Shown: positions 1 through 11,648 of the stretch, one piece after another | Layout: each line of letters begins with the position of its first letter | Numbering within the stretch: the stretch's first letter is position 1 | Assembly (NCBI GenBank): GCA_011503125.2 | Contig: WWBZ02000016.1 | Location: 5,394,001 to 5,458,000, forward strand | Length of the DNA: 64,000 bases | Direction of reading: 5' to 3' | Origin: Botryosphaeria dothidea | Taxonomy: Eukaryota > Ascomycota > Dothideomycetes > Botryosphaeriales > Botryosphaeriaceae | Notes under the pieces: generated by a model | Told to the model about the DNA's origin: nothing | The model's input: the letters and a program-made list of their open reading frames with translations, nothing else | Database searches by the model: none | Made by a program: the position numbers and the translations under genes

Positions 1-1312
1 AATTTTTAGGTTCTACTATATACTTTAGGCTACTAGCTTATTTTATCTTTCCTAGCTAGTAGACTTTATCTATCTCTTCTTCTACTTATTTCTATATACT
101 ATACGTAGCTTCGTTTACTTTGAAAGACTTTAGTAGATAGAGAGATAGTAGTTAAGAAGTAAGTTTATCTTTTTTCTAAGTAGAATTCTTCTAGTAGAGC
201 TAGTAGCGCCTCTAGTACTTAGAGTAGCCCGAGCTATTTATTTAATACTCTAGTAAGTTTCCTCTACTACTACCGCGACTAGACTATTTCTAGCTTTAAT
301 AGCCTAGGCTAGTACTAGTTCGTCTAGATATAGTAAGAGTAGGGGAATTCCTATCTTATACTCTAAGGTTTATATATTAGTTAACTTATACGCTCCTAAG
401 ATAGTACGTAGATACTAGTTTTAGATCTTCTTTAGTAGCTAGATAGTTATTTTTCTCTATTCTAGGATTCTCTCTAGAATATACTATATTCTATAGCCGT
501 AGATAAGAACTAGCCTTACTACGGCTATATAGATATAATAGGCTTTAGTAAATAAGGCTTTCTAGATAAACGCTATAAGTCTAGAGAGAGATATATACTA
601 TTTAATTATCTTAGCTTCTATTTCCCTAATATAGAATCTCTATCTAAGCTTATTATCTACGTAGACTTCTAGAATCTTAATTATAGGCTCTAGGTATCTA
701 GTAAATCTAGAAATACGGATCTCTACTACTATATTAAATCTTTTTAGTTTTCTTATAAAATAAATAAGATAATACTTATCGGGCGAGAAAGCTAACCCGT
801 AGATAGCTATCTAGTACTTATAAATTTAATATACTTTCTCTAGTATTCTATAGTTCTATTCTATAGATCTACTAAAAGGTTTTCCTCCTCGTGTAAAATA
901 ACTATAGATAGCTAGCCCCGCATAGACCCGTAAGGGAGCTATATCGGGAAGAAATAAATTTATCTATCTATCTATAGATCTACTAAAGATTAGAATATTA
1001 GTATTATTAACGAATCTAAAGGGGAAGATATTACTCCTACGTAGCTATATAAGTAGATTAGAAGTAAAGAATAGATAGAGTATCGGCGATAGTAAGAATT
1101 TCTAGGAAATTTTAGTTAAGGTCTAGATTAGTAGACTAGTAAAGTCTCCGAAGGATAGCTAAGTAGTATAGTTCTATAGAAAGAATCGAGTAAATCTTTC
1201 TACTTATTCTAAAAGTTTTACTATTCTTATATTATAGAGAAGCCTTCTATAAGATACGTAGTTATATACTTCTAAGATATCTAGGCTAAGAACTAAAGCT
1301 ACTAGCTCTAGG
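1..1312 (-). mobile_element. Tad1-type LINE copy 1, 3' (RT/RNase H) part, RIP-mutated
   Basis: This stretch aligns base for base with 26440-27620 of the better preserved LINE copy 2, apart from C-to-T and G-to-A changes. It holds the downstream part of ORF2 on the minus strand, including the reverse transcriptase catalytic region: around 1000-1015 the FVDD motif of copy 2 reads FVNN. No frame stays open. The left end runs off the window, so the 3' terminus is not seen. The right end is the insertion point of gypsy-1; the LINE resumes at 7351. The identity as a fungal Tad1-like LINE is inferred from copy 2. Confidence 0.85.
877..971 (+). mobile_element. 95-bp 5'-truncated LINE 3' end nested in LINE copy 1
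   Basis: The sequence matches the reverse complement of the 3' end of LINE copy 2 (about 25802-25895), ending in a TATCTATC tail. It is flanked by a perfect 16-bp target duplication, CTATAGATCTACTAAA, at 861-876 and 972-987. Copy 2 has the uninterrupted site near 27292-27307. This is a LINE insertion by target-primed reverse transcription, severely 5'-truncated, in opposite orientation to its host LINE. Confidence 0.9.
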
Positions 1313-1496
1313 TGTTAGAGTCTGAAGCCTTAGGATCAAGCCTCAGAGGATCATCGGCGGGTCACGTGACGCCAAGCCTCCCTTGTATATAACTCTTTCC
1401 TTTCTTCTACGTCTTCTCTTCTTTCTCCTTAAGTCTAGCTTAACGTACATAGCGCAATATACCTTTCAGCGATTATCCTGAGGTTAAGCCCTAACA
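1313..1496 (+). repeat. 5' LTR of gypsy-1
   Basis: 184 bp beginning TGTTAG and ending CTAACA. It is nearly identical to 7167-7350, with a handful of C/T differences. It contains a TATATAA stretch near 1386, a likely core promoter. Confidence 0.95.
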
Positions 1497-1559
1497 TTAG
1501 CTAGACTTCCTATATTGGACTTACTGGACATCGGATCACTGGCACAGTTGCGCACTAGA

Positions 1560-1622
1560 ATTACTGGAATCACTGGAATCACTGGAATCACTGGAATCAC
1601 CGGAATCACCGGAATCACTCGA
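1560..1622 (+). repeat. 9-bp tandem repeat in gypsy-1 leader
   Basis: About six copies of a 9-bp unit (ACTGGAATC, later ACCGGAATC) lie between the LTR and gag. The period of three codons keeps frames open on both strands, giving apparent Gly-Ile-Thr and Ile-Pro-Val repeat proteins that are not likely genes. Confidence 0.85.
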
Positions 1623-1695
1623 TATAAGTCCTTAAGAGCATGGACAAGAGCTATAGGCTCAAGAGAACCAAGAAACGAAGCGGTTACTGCTACAA

Positions 1696-2748
1696 ATGAT
1701 GGCACGAATGGATACTCTTACCTAAGAGGTTATACAGCTTAAGGAGGAGAAGGAGGAACTCTTGAAGGTGGGAGGCGCCCAAACCCCTTCTATACAACCC
1801 TTAGGGGAGGCCGGAGAAAAGGAGGCTAGGGTAGCCGGAATTGCCTCGGACCCCCCTGCCCCTGAGTTAGGACCCACTAGCCACCCCACCAAGACAGGCC
1901 CCACGAAGAACCTCGGCCCTCTCGCCGAGTTTTCGGGTAATAGAGAAGAACTCGAGCCTTGGATTGCCCAGGCCTAAGCCAAACTCGTCGTGGACTACAC
2001 GAGTTGCACTAAAGCTACGAAGTTTTTTATGCTTTACAATCGGCTTAGGGGCGAAGTAGCTCGTTAGCTACAGCCCTAGGTACAAGCCAGTACCAACACG
2101 ACTAGCATGACTGCTCAGTGCCTACTGGATCAGCTACGCCTATTATTTGGCGACCCCCACGTGCAAGAGAAGGCCCAACGTAAGCTGCATAAGCTACGCC
2201 AAACTAACAAGCCTTTCATGGAGTACTTCACCGAATTCCGCAAACTCGTACTAGAGGCGGGAGGCACTAACTGGCCGGACGAGATCCTTAAGGCCTACCT
2301 AGAAGCAGGGCTTAGCTAAGAGCTCCAGCGAAGTATAATCGGCCTTGGGAATACTAGCCAGTCTTTCGAGGACTACTGCACGGAGTTGAAACGTGTTAGT
2401 AACTAACTGGAAGCGTTCAACCTACGCAATACGGGCAAGAAGCCCTAGTAGGGCTGGCAACAAGACTAGTGGCGTGGTCAGAATAAAGTTGGCTCGGCAG
2501 GGTCTACTGGCAGGCAGCCAGGGTCCAAGCCAAAGCCGACCACGCCCCAGCAAGATAAAATAGAATGGGAACCTACAGGGCCTGCAAGGGCCGCCTAAGG
2601 ACGTCGTGTTAAGTGGGTAGACGAGCAAGAGATGCAAAGACGCAAGGATGAGGGTCGTTGCCTACGCTGTGGCGACTCTATGTATAGGGTTGCCCAGTGC
2701 CTATGGCTGCCACCAAGGAGGCCAGCAAGGCTCGCAAAGCCTACCTAA
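1696..2748 (+). pseudogene. gag: gypsy-1 gag (broken)
   Basis: Structural capsid/nucleocapsid protein. The likely start at 1696 opens a frame with a charged, coiled-coil-like beginning. It continues through stops created by RIP (TAA near 1723 and 1975, TAG in the 2060s) in one reading frame. The retrotransposon gag core is at about 2107-2319, with LLDQLRLLFGDPHVQEKA and a following FMEYFTEFRKL segment. A zinc knuckle at about 2656-2700 has the spacing C-x2-C-x4-H-x4-C, but the histidine is tyrosine (CAT to TAT), as expected from RIP. The frame ends at TAA 2746-2748. Pol lies in the -1 frame relative to gag. Confidence 0.8.
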
Positions 2749-5700
2749 CAGGAGGAACACGTGGGACCGGAACTGGAAGACTTAGAGGACGAGTCCTCCT
2801 CCCAGCAGTCGGAAAACTAAAAGCTCCTGTCGAAAATCGCAGGCAGGAGCCTATAGTGGAGGAAAAGCAGGAAGTGCGGAACGAATGGCGCAAGCAGTAA
2901 CGTAAGCTAGAACAAGATTTACTCCTTACCCCAGTTATGATTAATAAAGAGTCTTTCGGTAAAGCTCTCGCCGATACTGGTTATGAATTCTACGCTGTTA
3001 TAAGCCACGGTTTTGCTAAACGCTGCAACCTCCCGCGTATAAAGATCTCCCTAAGGACACTAAACGGACTTACACCTATAGGATGGAAAATAGACGAGGT
3101 TACCTGGGCTGAGGTAGATATTAGAGGCCACTGCCAGAAGCGCATGTTCTTCTATATCGTGCCTAGGCTTTCCGGTTGCGACCTAATGTTGGGAAGCCTA
3201 TGGATGGTATAGGAAAAAGCGGTACTCGATCAAAGTGAACGGACTATTACCTTTAAGGATATAGGGCTAGTAGTAAAACAAGTAATGGATCTTCCTAGCC
3301 CTTAGGGCAAGCTTATCGGAGCCTCTGCCTTTAGTTACCTCTTAAGGAACCGAGAAAAGAAAGGGTACTAAGTCTTTATAGCGAGCCTAGCGGATATTAA
3401 TAAGGCTCTTTAAGAGAAAACCCCTACGGATACTTAGGCCCGGCTACCTAGCTGGGTAGACCCTCGATGGATACGCCTATTTGACAAGAAGGAGGCAGAT
3501 AAACTCCCACCGCACCGGCCTAGAATTGACTACCAAATCGAATTAGAAAAGGATAGCAACGGCAAAACACCGGACGCCCCATGGGGACCCCTATATAATA
3601 TATCCCGTGACGAGCTTCTAGTACTTAGGAAGACTCTTAACGAACTACTCGATAAGGGGTTTATCCGGGTAAGCAATTCCCCGGCTGCTACTCCCGTACT
3701 ATTTGTTAAGAAACCAGGCGGAGGCCTACGCTTCTACTATGACTACCGGGCTCTTAATCGAATTACGAGAAAGGACCGCTATCCCCTACTACTAATCTAG
3801 GAGACCCTTAATCGGATTAGCAAAGTAAGATAGTTTACGAAACTAGATATAACTGCTACCTTCTATCGGATACGAATCGCGGAGGGAAGCGAGTAGTTGA
3901 TAGCATTCCGGACCCGATTTGGACTCTTCGAATGGCTAGTGACACCTTTTGGACTAGTAAATGCCCCGAGTACCTTCCAACGGTATATTAATTAGACCCT
4001 AAAGGACTTCCTTGACGATTTTGTCTCCGCGTACGTAGATAATATCCTAATCTTCACGGACGGATCCCGCCGGGAGCACCGGGAAAAGGTCGATAAGGTC
4101 TTAGAGAAATTGGATGCTGCAGGTCTACAACTCAACCTAAAGAAATGCGAATTCGAAGTCCAGTCGACTAAGTATCTTGGGTATATTATCGAAGCAGGTA
4201 AAGGTATCTATATGGACCCGGAAAAGATCAAAGTAATTTAAGAATGGAAAGCTCCTACCACGGCAAAGGGCGTACTCGGTTTCCTCAGTTTTGCGAACTT
4301 CTATCGGCGTTTTATTAAGGGCTTTTCTAACCTAGTAGCCCCTCTAGTATTACTTACGAGGAAGAACGTGCCCTTCTAATAGAACCAGGAAACCGAGCTC
4401 GCGTTTAGGAAATTAAAAAAGGCTTTTATCACGGCACCGGTCCTTATACAATTCGACCCGGAACGGGAGATAATTCTCGCCACGGACTCCTTAGGATACT
4501 GTACTAGAGGGGTGCTCCAACAGTTCGATGACGATGGTTTTCTACGGCCCGTAGCGTTCTTCTCGAAAAAGAACCTACCCGCGGAATGCAACTACCTAAT
4601 CTACGATAAGGAACTACTCGTAGTAGTTAAGTGCTTACGCTAGTAGGATGCTAAACTAAAGGGGCTACACTAGTTTAAGATCCTTACTAATTATAAGAAC
4701 TTAGAGTACTTTACTACTACGAGGAGACTCTCTAAGAGGCAGATTCGATGGTGGAGAGAGCTTAGCCGCTTCTCCTTTATTATTGAATATACGCCAGGAA
4801 AGACTAACGGATTGGCGGACGCATTAATAAGAAGGGACTAGGACCTATTAACCACGGATATAGACGAAAGGCTCGAACAAAGGACGGCTCAACTGCTTCA
4901 AACAACGGCCCAAGGACTCGTGCTGAACACAGGCTCACCGGAAGACCTAGAAGAGCAAGGAAACTGGGATAACGGAGACCTGCTATTATTAGAAGAAGCT
5001 ATAGCAGTCGAACCTCGACAGGCACGACTAGGACAACTCGGACAAGAACTACCTCCCCTTGAGGAATAATGGTAAGAGGCACTCTAATAAGACTAAGTAC
5101 TAAAGCAACTCCGGGAAGTAGTACAACGAGGAGAAAGGACCTTCCCACCGGAGTTTGCAACTAAGTTCAAGATCTCGATCGCGGAGTGTTTACTAGACTA
5201 TCAAGGAAACCTCCTCTTTAGGGAAAGAAAATGGGTACCGGACTCCGAGCTACTACGAACAAGGATTATCCAAGAGATACATAACTCTCCCCTCTCGGCA
5301 CACCCCGGACGCGTTTAAACTACCTCCCTCGTGGCAAGGCACTTCTTCTAGCCAGGATTCGTTAACGATATCCGGAGGTTTTGTAGGAACTGTGACGTCT
5401 GTAGAAGGACTAAGGTCTGGAGGGATCGGAAGCAAGGGTTACTTAAACCGTTACTAGTACTAAGTCGTCAATGGAGAGAGATCTCTATTGACTTTATTGG
5501 GCCCCTACTATTAAGCAACGGGTGCGAGATGCTTATAGTAATTACCGATAGGCTAGGGAAAGGAGTGACCCTTGAGGCCTGCCCGAATACTAAGACGGAA
5601 ACCATTACAAGGCTCTTTATTACATGCTTCTACCGGAACCACGGAATTCCAACGGCAATTGTATCTGATAGGGGAACGTAGTTCGTTAGCCTTCTCTGGC

Positions 5701-6560
5701 AACGTATCTATTAACTGCTTAAGATTAAGAGGCGCATCTTAACGGCCTACCACCCTTAAACGGACGGATTAACGGAGAGGATGAATACTAAAGTGGAAAG
5801 GAAGCTAGTACTATTCGTGGACTACTACTAATAAGACTGGGCGGACCAGCTACCGATAGTCTAGCTAGCTCTTAATAGGAGGACCTCGGCTACAACATAG
5901 GCAAGCCCGTTCTTTCTCTCCCACGGATATTACCTCGAGCCTCTAGAGTTATCCGAAGACCTCTAGCCCGGCGACCTCTAGAGGGACTCTCTAGTAGTAA
6001 GGGTAGAAGTAATTGTAGTAAAGATTAAAGAGGTAACGGACTAGGCATAGATGGCTATAGTAGATACCTAATAAGAATAGGAACGGTAAGCAAACCGGCG
6101 AAGAAACCTATCTTCTACGTACAAGGTAGGTAATAAGGTCTAGCTACACCTAAAGAACCTAAGGACGGATAGGCTAAGTAAGAAGCTCGATAATAAGGCA
6201 GCTAAGTTTACTATTATCGAGGTAGTTGGATCCTATAGCTATAAATTGGATATCCCCGGAGCGGTACACAACGTCTTTAATGTAGACCTACTCCGGCTAG
6301 CAGGAATAGACCCCTTACTAAGCTAAGAACAAGACGACTACTAACCTCTACTAGTTTAAGTAGATGGTTAAGACGAATGGAGAGTGGAGGCAGTCTTAAG
6401 TGAACGAATGGCAAGAAAACCAGGGCAAAGGAGGCGCCAACTCCAGTACTAAGTCAAATGGGAAGGGTATGTAAGGCCAACATGGGAACCGGCATTAGCA
6501 CTATAGGACATAGCAGCGCTAGACACGTACCTAAAACAGAAGGACCGACAAGAGCTCTAA
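2697..6560 (+). pseudogene. pol: gypsy-1 pol (protease-RT-RNase H-integrase-chromodomain), broken
   Basis: The polyprotein reads in one frame through about 25 stops. In order: aspartic protease with ALADTG near 2967 and a LMLGSLW flap-end motif near 3186. Then reverse transcriptase about 3470-4100, with [15 protein letters not shown] and YVDN at 4032 (canonical YxDD, second Asp lost by a TpG-to-TpA change). Then RNase H about 4480-4830 with ATDS and YDKELL motifs. Integrase follows, about 5250-5960, with the zinc-binding CRNCDVC segment and the catalytic segments SIDFIGP, VSDRGT and TDGLTER (D, D, E). A C-terminal chromodomain at about 6380-6520 reads VKWEGY...PTWEP. Chromodomains of this class direct integration to heterochromatin. 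Confidence 0.9.
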
Positions 6561-6968
6561 GGGAACTAGAATGGGACTAGGAGGGAACCAAGCGTAGACT
6601 ACCAGTGGACAAAAAGTCAAGCGGTTTGGCCCGGCCGGAGCCGAGCCTGCACACACCAGATGAGCACTGCACTACCCGCCCCGAGGGCGAGCGAGGCACA
6701 AGCGGTCACCTAGTGTGGGCATTATAGACCACAGGACCTAGTCCCGTGCCGGACAACCCTCTTCCTGCCAACAGGCAGGCCCTTAATTCGACAGCCAGTC
6801 GACAAGCTTATAGGAGCCAGTTAACTAAGGGATGTCGCCACCCTAAGGCACGTATCACCGCACCTGCTGTCGGTCAGCCAAGTTTCCAACTACGCCATGT
6901 AGCCGTTTGATGGTTCAGGGTTCGCTTTTTCAACCCATATACCCACACCCACCAAAACGCGACTAATA

Positions 6969-7062
6969 AACAAGCAGGGCAAGCAGGGCAAGCAGGGCAA
7001 GTAGGGCAAGCAGGGCAAGCAAGGCAAGTAAGGTAAGCAAGGCAAGCAGGGCAGGAAGGGTC
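6969..7062 (+). repeat. 10-bp tandem repeat (GGGCAAGCAG) in gypsy-1 3' region
   Basis: About nine head-to-tail copies of a decamer close to GGGCAAGCAG. They create an apparent leucine/alanine-rich reading frame on the minus strand, which I treat as an artefact of the repeat. Confidence 0.85.
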
Positions 7063-7080
7063 AAAAACAGAGAAAGGTCA

Positions 7081-7150
7081 AAAAAAAAAAAAAAAAAAAA
7101 AGCAACAGTCCCCACCCGGATTCGAACCCGCAACCTCTCGAACCGGGAAG
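7081..7150 (-). other. tRNA-like 3' half with perfect B box and poly-T
   Basis: On the minus strand 7118-7128 reads GGTTCGAATCC, an exact RNA polymerase III B box, followed by a run of 20 T (7081-7100), which would be a pol III terminator. The T stem is mispaired (G-G at two positions) and no matching 5' half or A box is evident. I read it as a fragment of a tRNA-derived SINE or tRNA captured in the element. Confidence 0.5.
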
Positions 7151-7166
7151 AGGAGGGGGGGAGTGA
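7145..7166 (+). promoter_or_regulatory. polypurine tract of gypsy-1
   Basis: A purine-rich run (GGGAAGAGGAGGGGGGGAG) directly abuts the 3' LTR start at 7167, where plus-strand DNA synthesis is primed in LTR retrotransposons. Confidence 0.8.
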
Positions 7167-7350
7167 TGTTAGAGTCTGAAGCCTCAGGATCAAGCCTCAG
7201 AGGATCATCGGCGGGTCACGTGACGCCAAGCCTCCCTTGTATATAACTCTTTCCTTTCTTCTACGTCTTCTCTTCTTTCTCCTTAAGTCTAGCTTAACGT
7301 ATATAGCGTAATATACCTTTTAGCGATCATCCTAAGGTTAAGCCCTAATA
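7167..7350 (+). repeat. 3' LTR of gypsy-1
   Basis: 184 bp matching the 5' LTR at 1313-1496. The last base triplet is ATA instead of ACA by a C-to-T change. It is followed by the target duplication CTAGG. Confidence 0.95.
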
Positions 7351-10300
7351 CTAGGTCTTATATCTAGATAGTATAGATCTATTCTATAAGTAGATTAAGA
7401 GCTACTACTACGGATCTATTTCTTCTAGCTTCTATCTATATATTAAAGAGTAGGCCGTATACTTTAGTAGCCTAGGAGATTCTATCTACTATAATCCTCT
7501 TAAATAGCTTCTCTAGCGTATTAAGTAAAGTAATTAGTCTAAATAACTTAGCTTTAGTATAGTCGTTTCTCTATAGTTTTCTAAGAACTACGGTAATAAA
7601 GCTTTTAAACTATCTAGAGTAGTATCTAAGTATAAGATATTCTTAGAAGAGCCTAGTAAGAGGTTCTCTTAGTATCTTAGCGTATTACTTTAGAAGCCTA
7701 TTAGTAATCTTATCTAGGCCTAGTATTTTATCTAGAAGAAGCTTTTTAATAGTATAGAGGACCTACTCTTTAGTAAGGTCTTAGAGAATCTCTACTAGTA
7801 CTAGATATATATACCTATTTAGATCTAAGAGGTCGGTAACCCTAGAAGATAGAAAGAACTAGTTAGTAAAGATTTCTACCTTAGACTAGTTATCGTAATA
7901 TAGTTATTTATCTACTCTTTAGAGGAGTAGAAACTAAGATAGGGCTAGAGGTTCTAGTACTCTTATTTTTATCTACTTTAAGAGCTTCTAGAGTATAGAT
8001 AGATCTAAAGTAATTTTAGCTACTATTCTATACTATACTTTTATTCTATCTCTTTTAATCTACCTCTTCTTACTATTAGTAATAGTTTAATATACTATCT
8101 AGTTCTTCTCCCTCTCTATAGCCGTCTACTTTCTTCTAGCTACTCTAGTCTAGTATACTAGATCTAAATACTTCTTTATCTATTATATAGAGGCCTAGAG
8201 CGAGGATCTCGCTACTAGAATAGTCTTCTAGATTATCTTTTAGATAGCCTCTTAGAGTAGTATAGTAAAGTAATCTAGGTCTACTTTAGTATTAAGAGGG
8301 GCTACTTTAAGATATTCGAGCTTTAATTAGAGTATATTATTAGTTCTTTTCTAGTCTACTTTCTTCTACTAGGGCCTTAGAGGGCGTAGTTCTACGAGAA
8401 TAGAAGAAAAATTAAGTATAGTAAGAATAGATAGGTAGTTAGAGGATAATTTAAGCTTCTAGCTAACTCTATAGCTAAGAATTCTCTCCTCTAGCTACCG
8501 TAATATAAAGATAAGATCTAGAGTACTCTCGCTACTACTATCTCGTCTAGTAATAGTATCTCTTAGAAGGGCTAGGTTAAGATTAGCTATAATAGCTATC
8601 TTAATTAGGTTATCCGCTAGAATATAATATATTAGGGAGGTTATACCTCCCTAGATAGAATAGTAGAGGTTAAAGTCCTCTAGAAGGATATACTTCCCTA
8701 GTTTTCTAAGAACTTCCGGTAGAAGAGATAGAGTTTTTAGCGCTATATTAGTATAAGAGGCTAGCGGGGGATTATAGTAGTTATAGATATAGATTATATA
8801 TATTCTAGTAATAAGGGATAGTATAATAAGATCTAGTAAATAGACTATTACTTACTAGAAGTCGGGGCTAATAGCCTTACTTATAAAGAAGTAGGTTCTT
8901 ACTACTTTCTTCTAGGGAAAAACTATATAGTAGATAGAGTATCTTACTATTATCTTAACCCTCGGATTTCTTTAAGATTTCTAGATAGCTAGAATATAGT
9001 AGATCTTTAGGTCTACTTTCTTAAAGAGCGGAAGTATTACCCTATTCTTACTCTTATAGACGTTATACTATATAATAGAGAGAGAGCCTATATCTAATAT
9101 TAACTTTCTTCTATCTCTAGGTCCGGCTACGAGAAGGCTAGTAGTATAGACTATAAGAAGGAAGTTCCCGCGAGCTTCTCTAAGGCGTGTTATAAGCTAT
9201 TAAGTTTAGTAAATCTTATTTAGTTAGGAGGCGGGGGGCGGCTTAAGTCTCTTAGCCTACCTAGTTCCCTCTTAACCGGCTCCTTCTTCCTAATTCTCTT
9301 TCTTAGTCTAACGGTTAACTAGTTAGTTTAAGGCTATATTTTAGTTATTAGGGGTCCTTCCCGGTACCTTTCTAGTACTACTAGGCGGGCCTAGGCGGCC
9401 TTAGTATAGTAGGCTCTACGTGCTAGATAGGAGTTACTCTAGACTATATATCTTTAAGAGTAGTTTACGTACTATATACTTTCCTTAGGGTAGTTCCTAG
9501 TATTATATACCTTACTATACTATCCGTACTTTTCCTTCTTTTTATAATAGTTAGTAATATAACCGTAGGCCTAGTACTTAAAATACTAGGTTACTATAAA
9601 GGCTACGTTATAGTACTACGCTATATAGATAGCAAAGTTAATAATAAGCCCCTTATTAATAATCTAGTTAGCGGTTTCGGGGTTTATAGTACTAAGGATA
9701 ATAGCCGAGTAAGTTTTCCCCTCTAGGAGCTTCCTCTTTAGCTAGGCTAGCTTACTAATACGTAGTCCTAGGTATAGAGATAGGTTCTACTTCTAGATAT
9801 TTTAGATAGCTTAGAGGTCTATAGTATCGATTTCTTCTCGAGGGACGTTATATACTAGCACTAAGTATAGCTACTAGTTAGGCCTAACTTCTTTTCCTAG
9901 TCCTATAGTCTATTCCTAGTCCTAGAGAAGGGCTATTCTAGTTGCTTTATCCGGTATAAAGATCCTAACGTCTCTACTAGGGAGCTTCTTAGTAGTAAGT
10001 ACTTTCTTACACGCCTAGCTTTTTCCTGCCTAGATCTTTCTAATAATTACCTTATTTAAGAGCTTAGCTATTTCTTATCTATTTACTATCTCTAGAAAGT
10101 AGAGGGTAAGTTTAGTAGTAGCTGGGGGGGTAGGGGGCTTCGGGGCTACTTGGGCTGCAATTTATACCTAGCTGCGAGTATTAGGTGTGGGTGTAGAGGT
10201 AGCCTAGATACGGTTGACTATCTTTTGGACCTATTGGACCTCTTTGAGGATGTTCTTAAGGCCTGGCTCCTTAGTGGCTGCCTCCTAGTAGATAGTAATA

Positions 10301-10652
10301 TAATCCTGGAAGATTATCTTAGTAATATCGAGAAAATTTTTTACCTGGCTAGAGAGGACTGAAGGGAGGCTAGCGGATGTTTATAGGGCTTAGAGGAGGG
10401 TATCTGCTATTTTTGAGGCTCTCTTAACGTATTCTACGCTGTACTGGGTGCTCTACGGTTTCTTGGGGGTGTATTGGGGCTGGGTAGAGGTAGTCACTGG
10501 GGGAGGTTGTTCGCCTCTTCCTGTGTCCTCTACATCAACCACTTCGCGGCTGTAGTTGTCTTGAGTACTGTTTTGGGACTCGCGAAGCCTAGGAGAGTCC
10601 CTAGGGCCCTCTCCCGGCGCCGTAGCTTGGGGTCGATTTTTTGGTGTGGTCA
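7351..10652 (-). mobile_element. LINE copy 1, 5' part (ORF1 and start of ORF2), RIP-mutated
   Basis: Continuation of the LINE interrupted at 1312; it aligns with 27625-30930 of copy 2. On the minus strand it holds the rest of ORF2 (endonuclease and beginning of RT) and ORF1. It is densely RIP-mutated up to about 10130. The last 500 bp are much less mutated and keep an open 66-codon start of ORF1. ORF1 zinc-knuckle cysteines are mostly tyrosines. Similarity to copy 2 stops just upstream of the ORF1 ATG. Confidence 0.85.
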
Positions 10653-10653
10653 T
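10453..10653 (-). pseudogene. LINE ORF1 N-terminus (partial)
   Basis: A 66-codon open segment starting MTTPKNRPQATAPGEGP. The same start occurs in copy 2 at about 30929, so both LINE copies share this ORF1 beginning. The segment is proline/threonine-rich and low in order, as is usual for the N-terminus of LINE gag-like proteins. It ends at a TAG, after which the frame is lost to RIP. It is a remnant, not a gene of its own. Confidence 0.65.
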
Positions 10654-10738
10654 GTTCTAGTATAGTATATAGAAACGGGCCCTCCGGCCCCGTCTCTAAT
10701 AGTCTAGGACTGGAAAGGGACGTTAAACTAAATAAATA

Positions 10739-10860
10739 AAAAATAAATAAAATAAAAATAAGAGGCTGCAGGGTCACCTACCCTCCTCCTTATGCCACTC
10801 ATCATCTGGTAATGCGAACAATTCAACAATTCAACAGCTACCTAATTAACATACTCTCCG
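10739..10860 (+). repeat. A/T-rich tract and decayed copia LTR-like fragment
   Basis: An AAATAAATAAA-type tract (10733-10770) is followed by about 80 bp resembling the end of the copia-1 LTR (compare 19090-19157): GGGTCAC, ACCCTC, CTCCTTATGCCA, ATCATC and a closing CAATTCAACAG in the same order. No partner LTR or target duplication is seen. It is probably a decayed solo LTR fragment of a related copia. Confidence 0.35.
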
Positions 10861-11640
10861 CCGCCAGTGAGCGTATGGGCGTCTTCAATCGAGCGTTGAA
10901 GCTTAAGATCCATAGTCATCGCCGTCGCAGCCTCTTCATCTTCACTTACTCGTCATCCTACTCGTCTGTTTGATGCTGATCCTCTCGGGCTTTGCTGCCA
11001 GCACTGGCTGGGCGAGGTGCAGAGCTTGCAGGGTGTGAGGCAGCGCGTCAGGATTGCTGTTAACGATGACCTAAGTGCAAAGAGAGAAAGAAAAAGAAAA
11101 GGATGAACGAAAATTGTGTGTCAAATCAATCTCGCTTATTTTTGTTCCTGGTAACTATTGCTTTTCCGTACAATCCCGAGCGCAGTCCGTCGCACTGTTA
11201 CTGTTGCTGGGCTAATACCTGGCAGTTCTGACTCCAGGAGCCTTACATGGTGTTAGATGTGTCTTTTAGCGCTATTTAGACCAATCAGAGCTCGTGTTCT
11301 TTTTTACTTAATGTATGTATTGAACTCATTGAACTTATTGAACCGATGAGACTGCACGGTTCAATACAATTTCATAAATTACGGTTCAATAGGTGTCTAG
11401 AGCTTCATGAACCTAAATACGTGTTTTGGCAACTCTGCGGTAGATGCGGGACGACCTCTCAATTTCAAATCAACCTGCCGTACAATATATCAAACATCAC
11501 TAACATTGCTGTTTACCATCCCCTCCCTATGAACCGCAGACTTGGTTTGTAACATGACGGCACCTTTAGCAAGGCTGGAGGTCGGCGCATGCGCCTGTAC
11601 AGGGGCACGCTAAACCGCATCGCTTTTGAAATATCCGGCA
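10861..11640. other. non-repetitive stretch without recognisable gene
   Basis: Normal base composition with CpA/TpG retained, so it is not RIP-affected. It holds short TTGAAC/GGTTCAA direct and inverted repeats near 11327-11391 and a 68-codon open frame (11346-11552) with no family resemblance. No RNA gene or transposon signature is seen. Confidence 0.4.
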
Positions 11641-11648
11641 TTGATTCT

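Larger units (their letters stand above)
1313..7350 (+). mobile_element. gypsy-1: chromodomain Ty3/gypsy LTR retrotransposon
   Basis: A full-length 6,038-bp element bounded by two 184-bp LTRs (TGTTAG...CTAACA, the right one RIP-altered to CTAATA). It has a perfect 5-bp target duplication CTAGG at 1308-1312 and 7351-7355. The order gag, protease, RT, RNase H, integrase, chromodomain is that of chromoviruses. The insertion splits LINE copy 1. Gag and pol are broken by several TAA/TAG codons at former CAA/CAG or TGG codons, so the copy is not autonomous, but it is much less mutated than the LINE around it and is therefore younger. Confidence 0.95.

Noticed and set aside
1484..1742. Overlapping frames with Gly-Ile-Thr and Ile-Pro-Val repeats
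   Set aside because: Artefact of a 9-bp tandem repeat in the gypsy-1 leader.
6963..7193. Leu/Ala-repeat frame on the minus strand
   Set aside because: Created by the GGGCAAGCAG decamer array and the poly-A run in gypsy-1.
10150..10362. 70-codon plus-strand frame
   Set aside because: Antisense to LINE ORF1; it is open because the LINE 5' end is only lightly RIP-mutated. No independent support.
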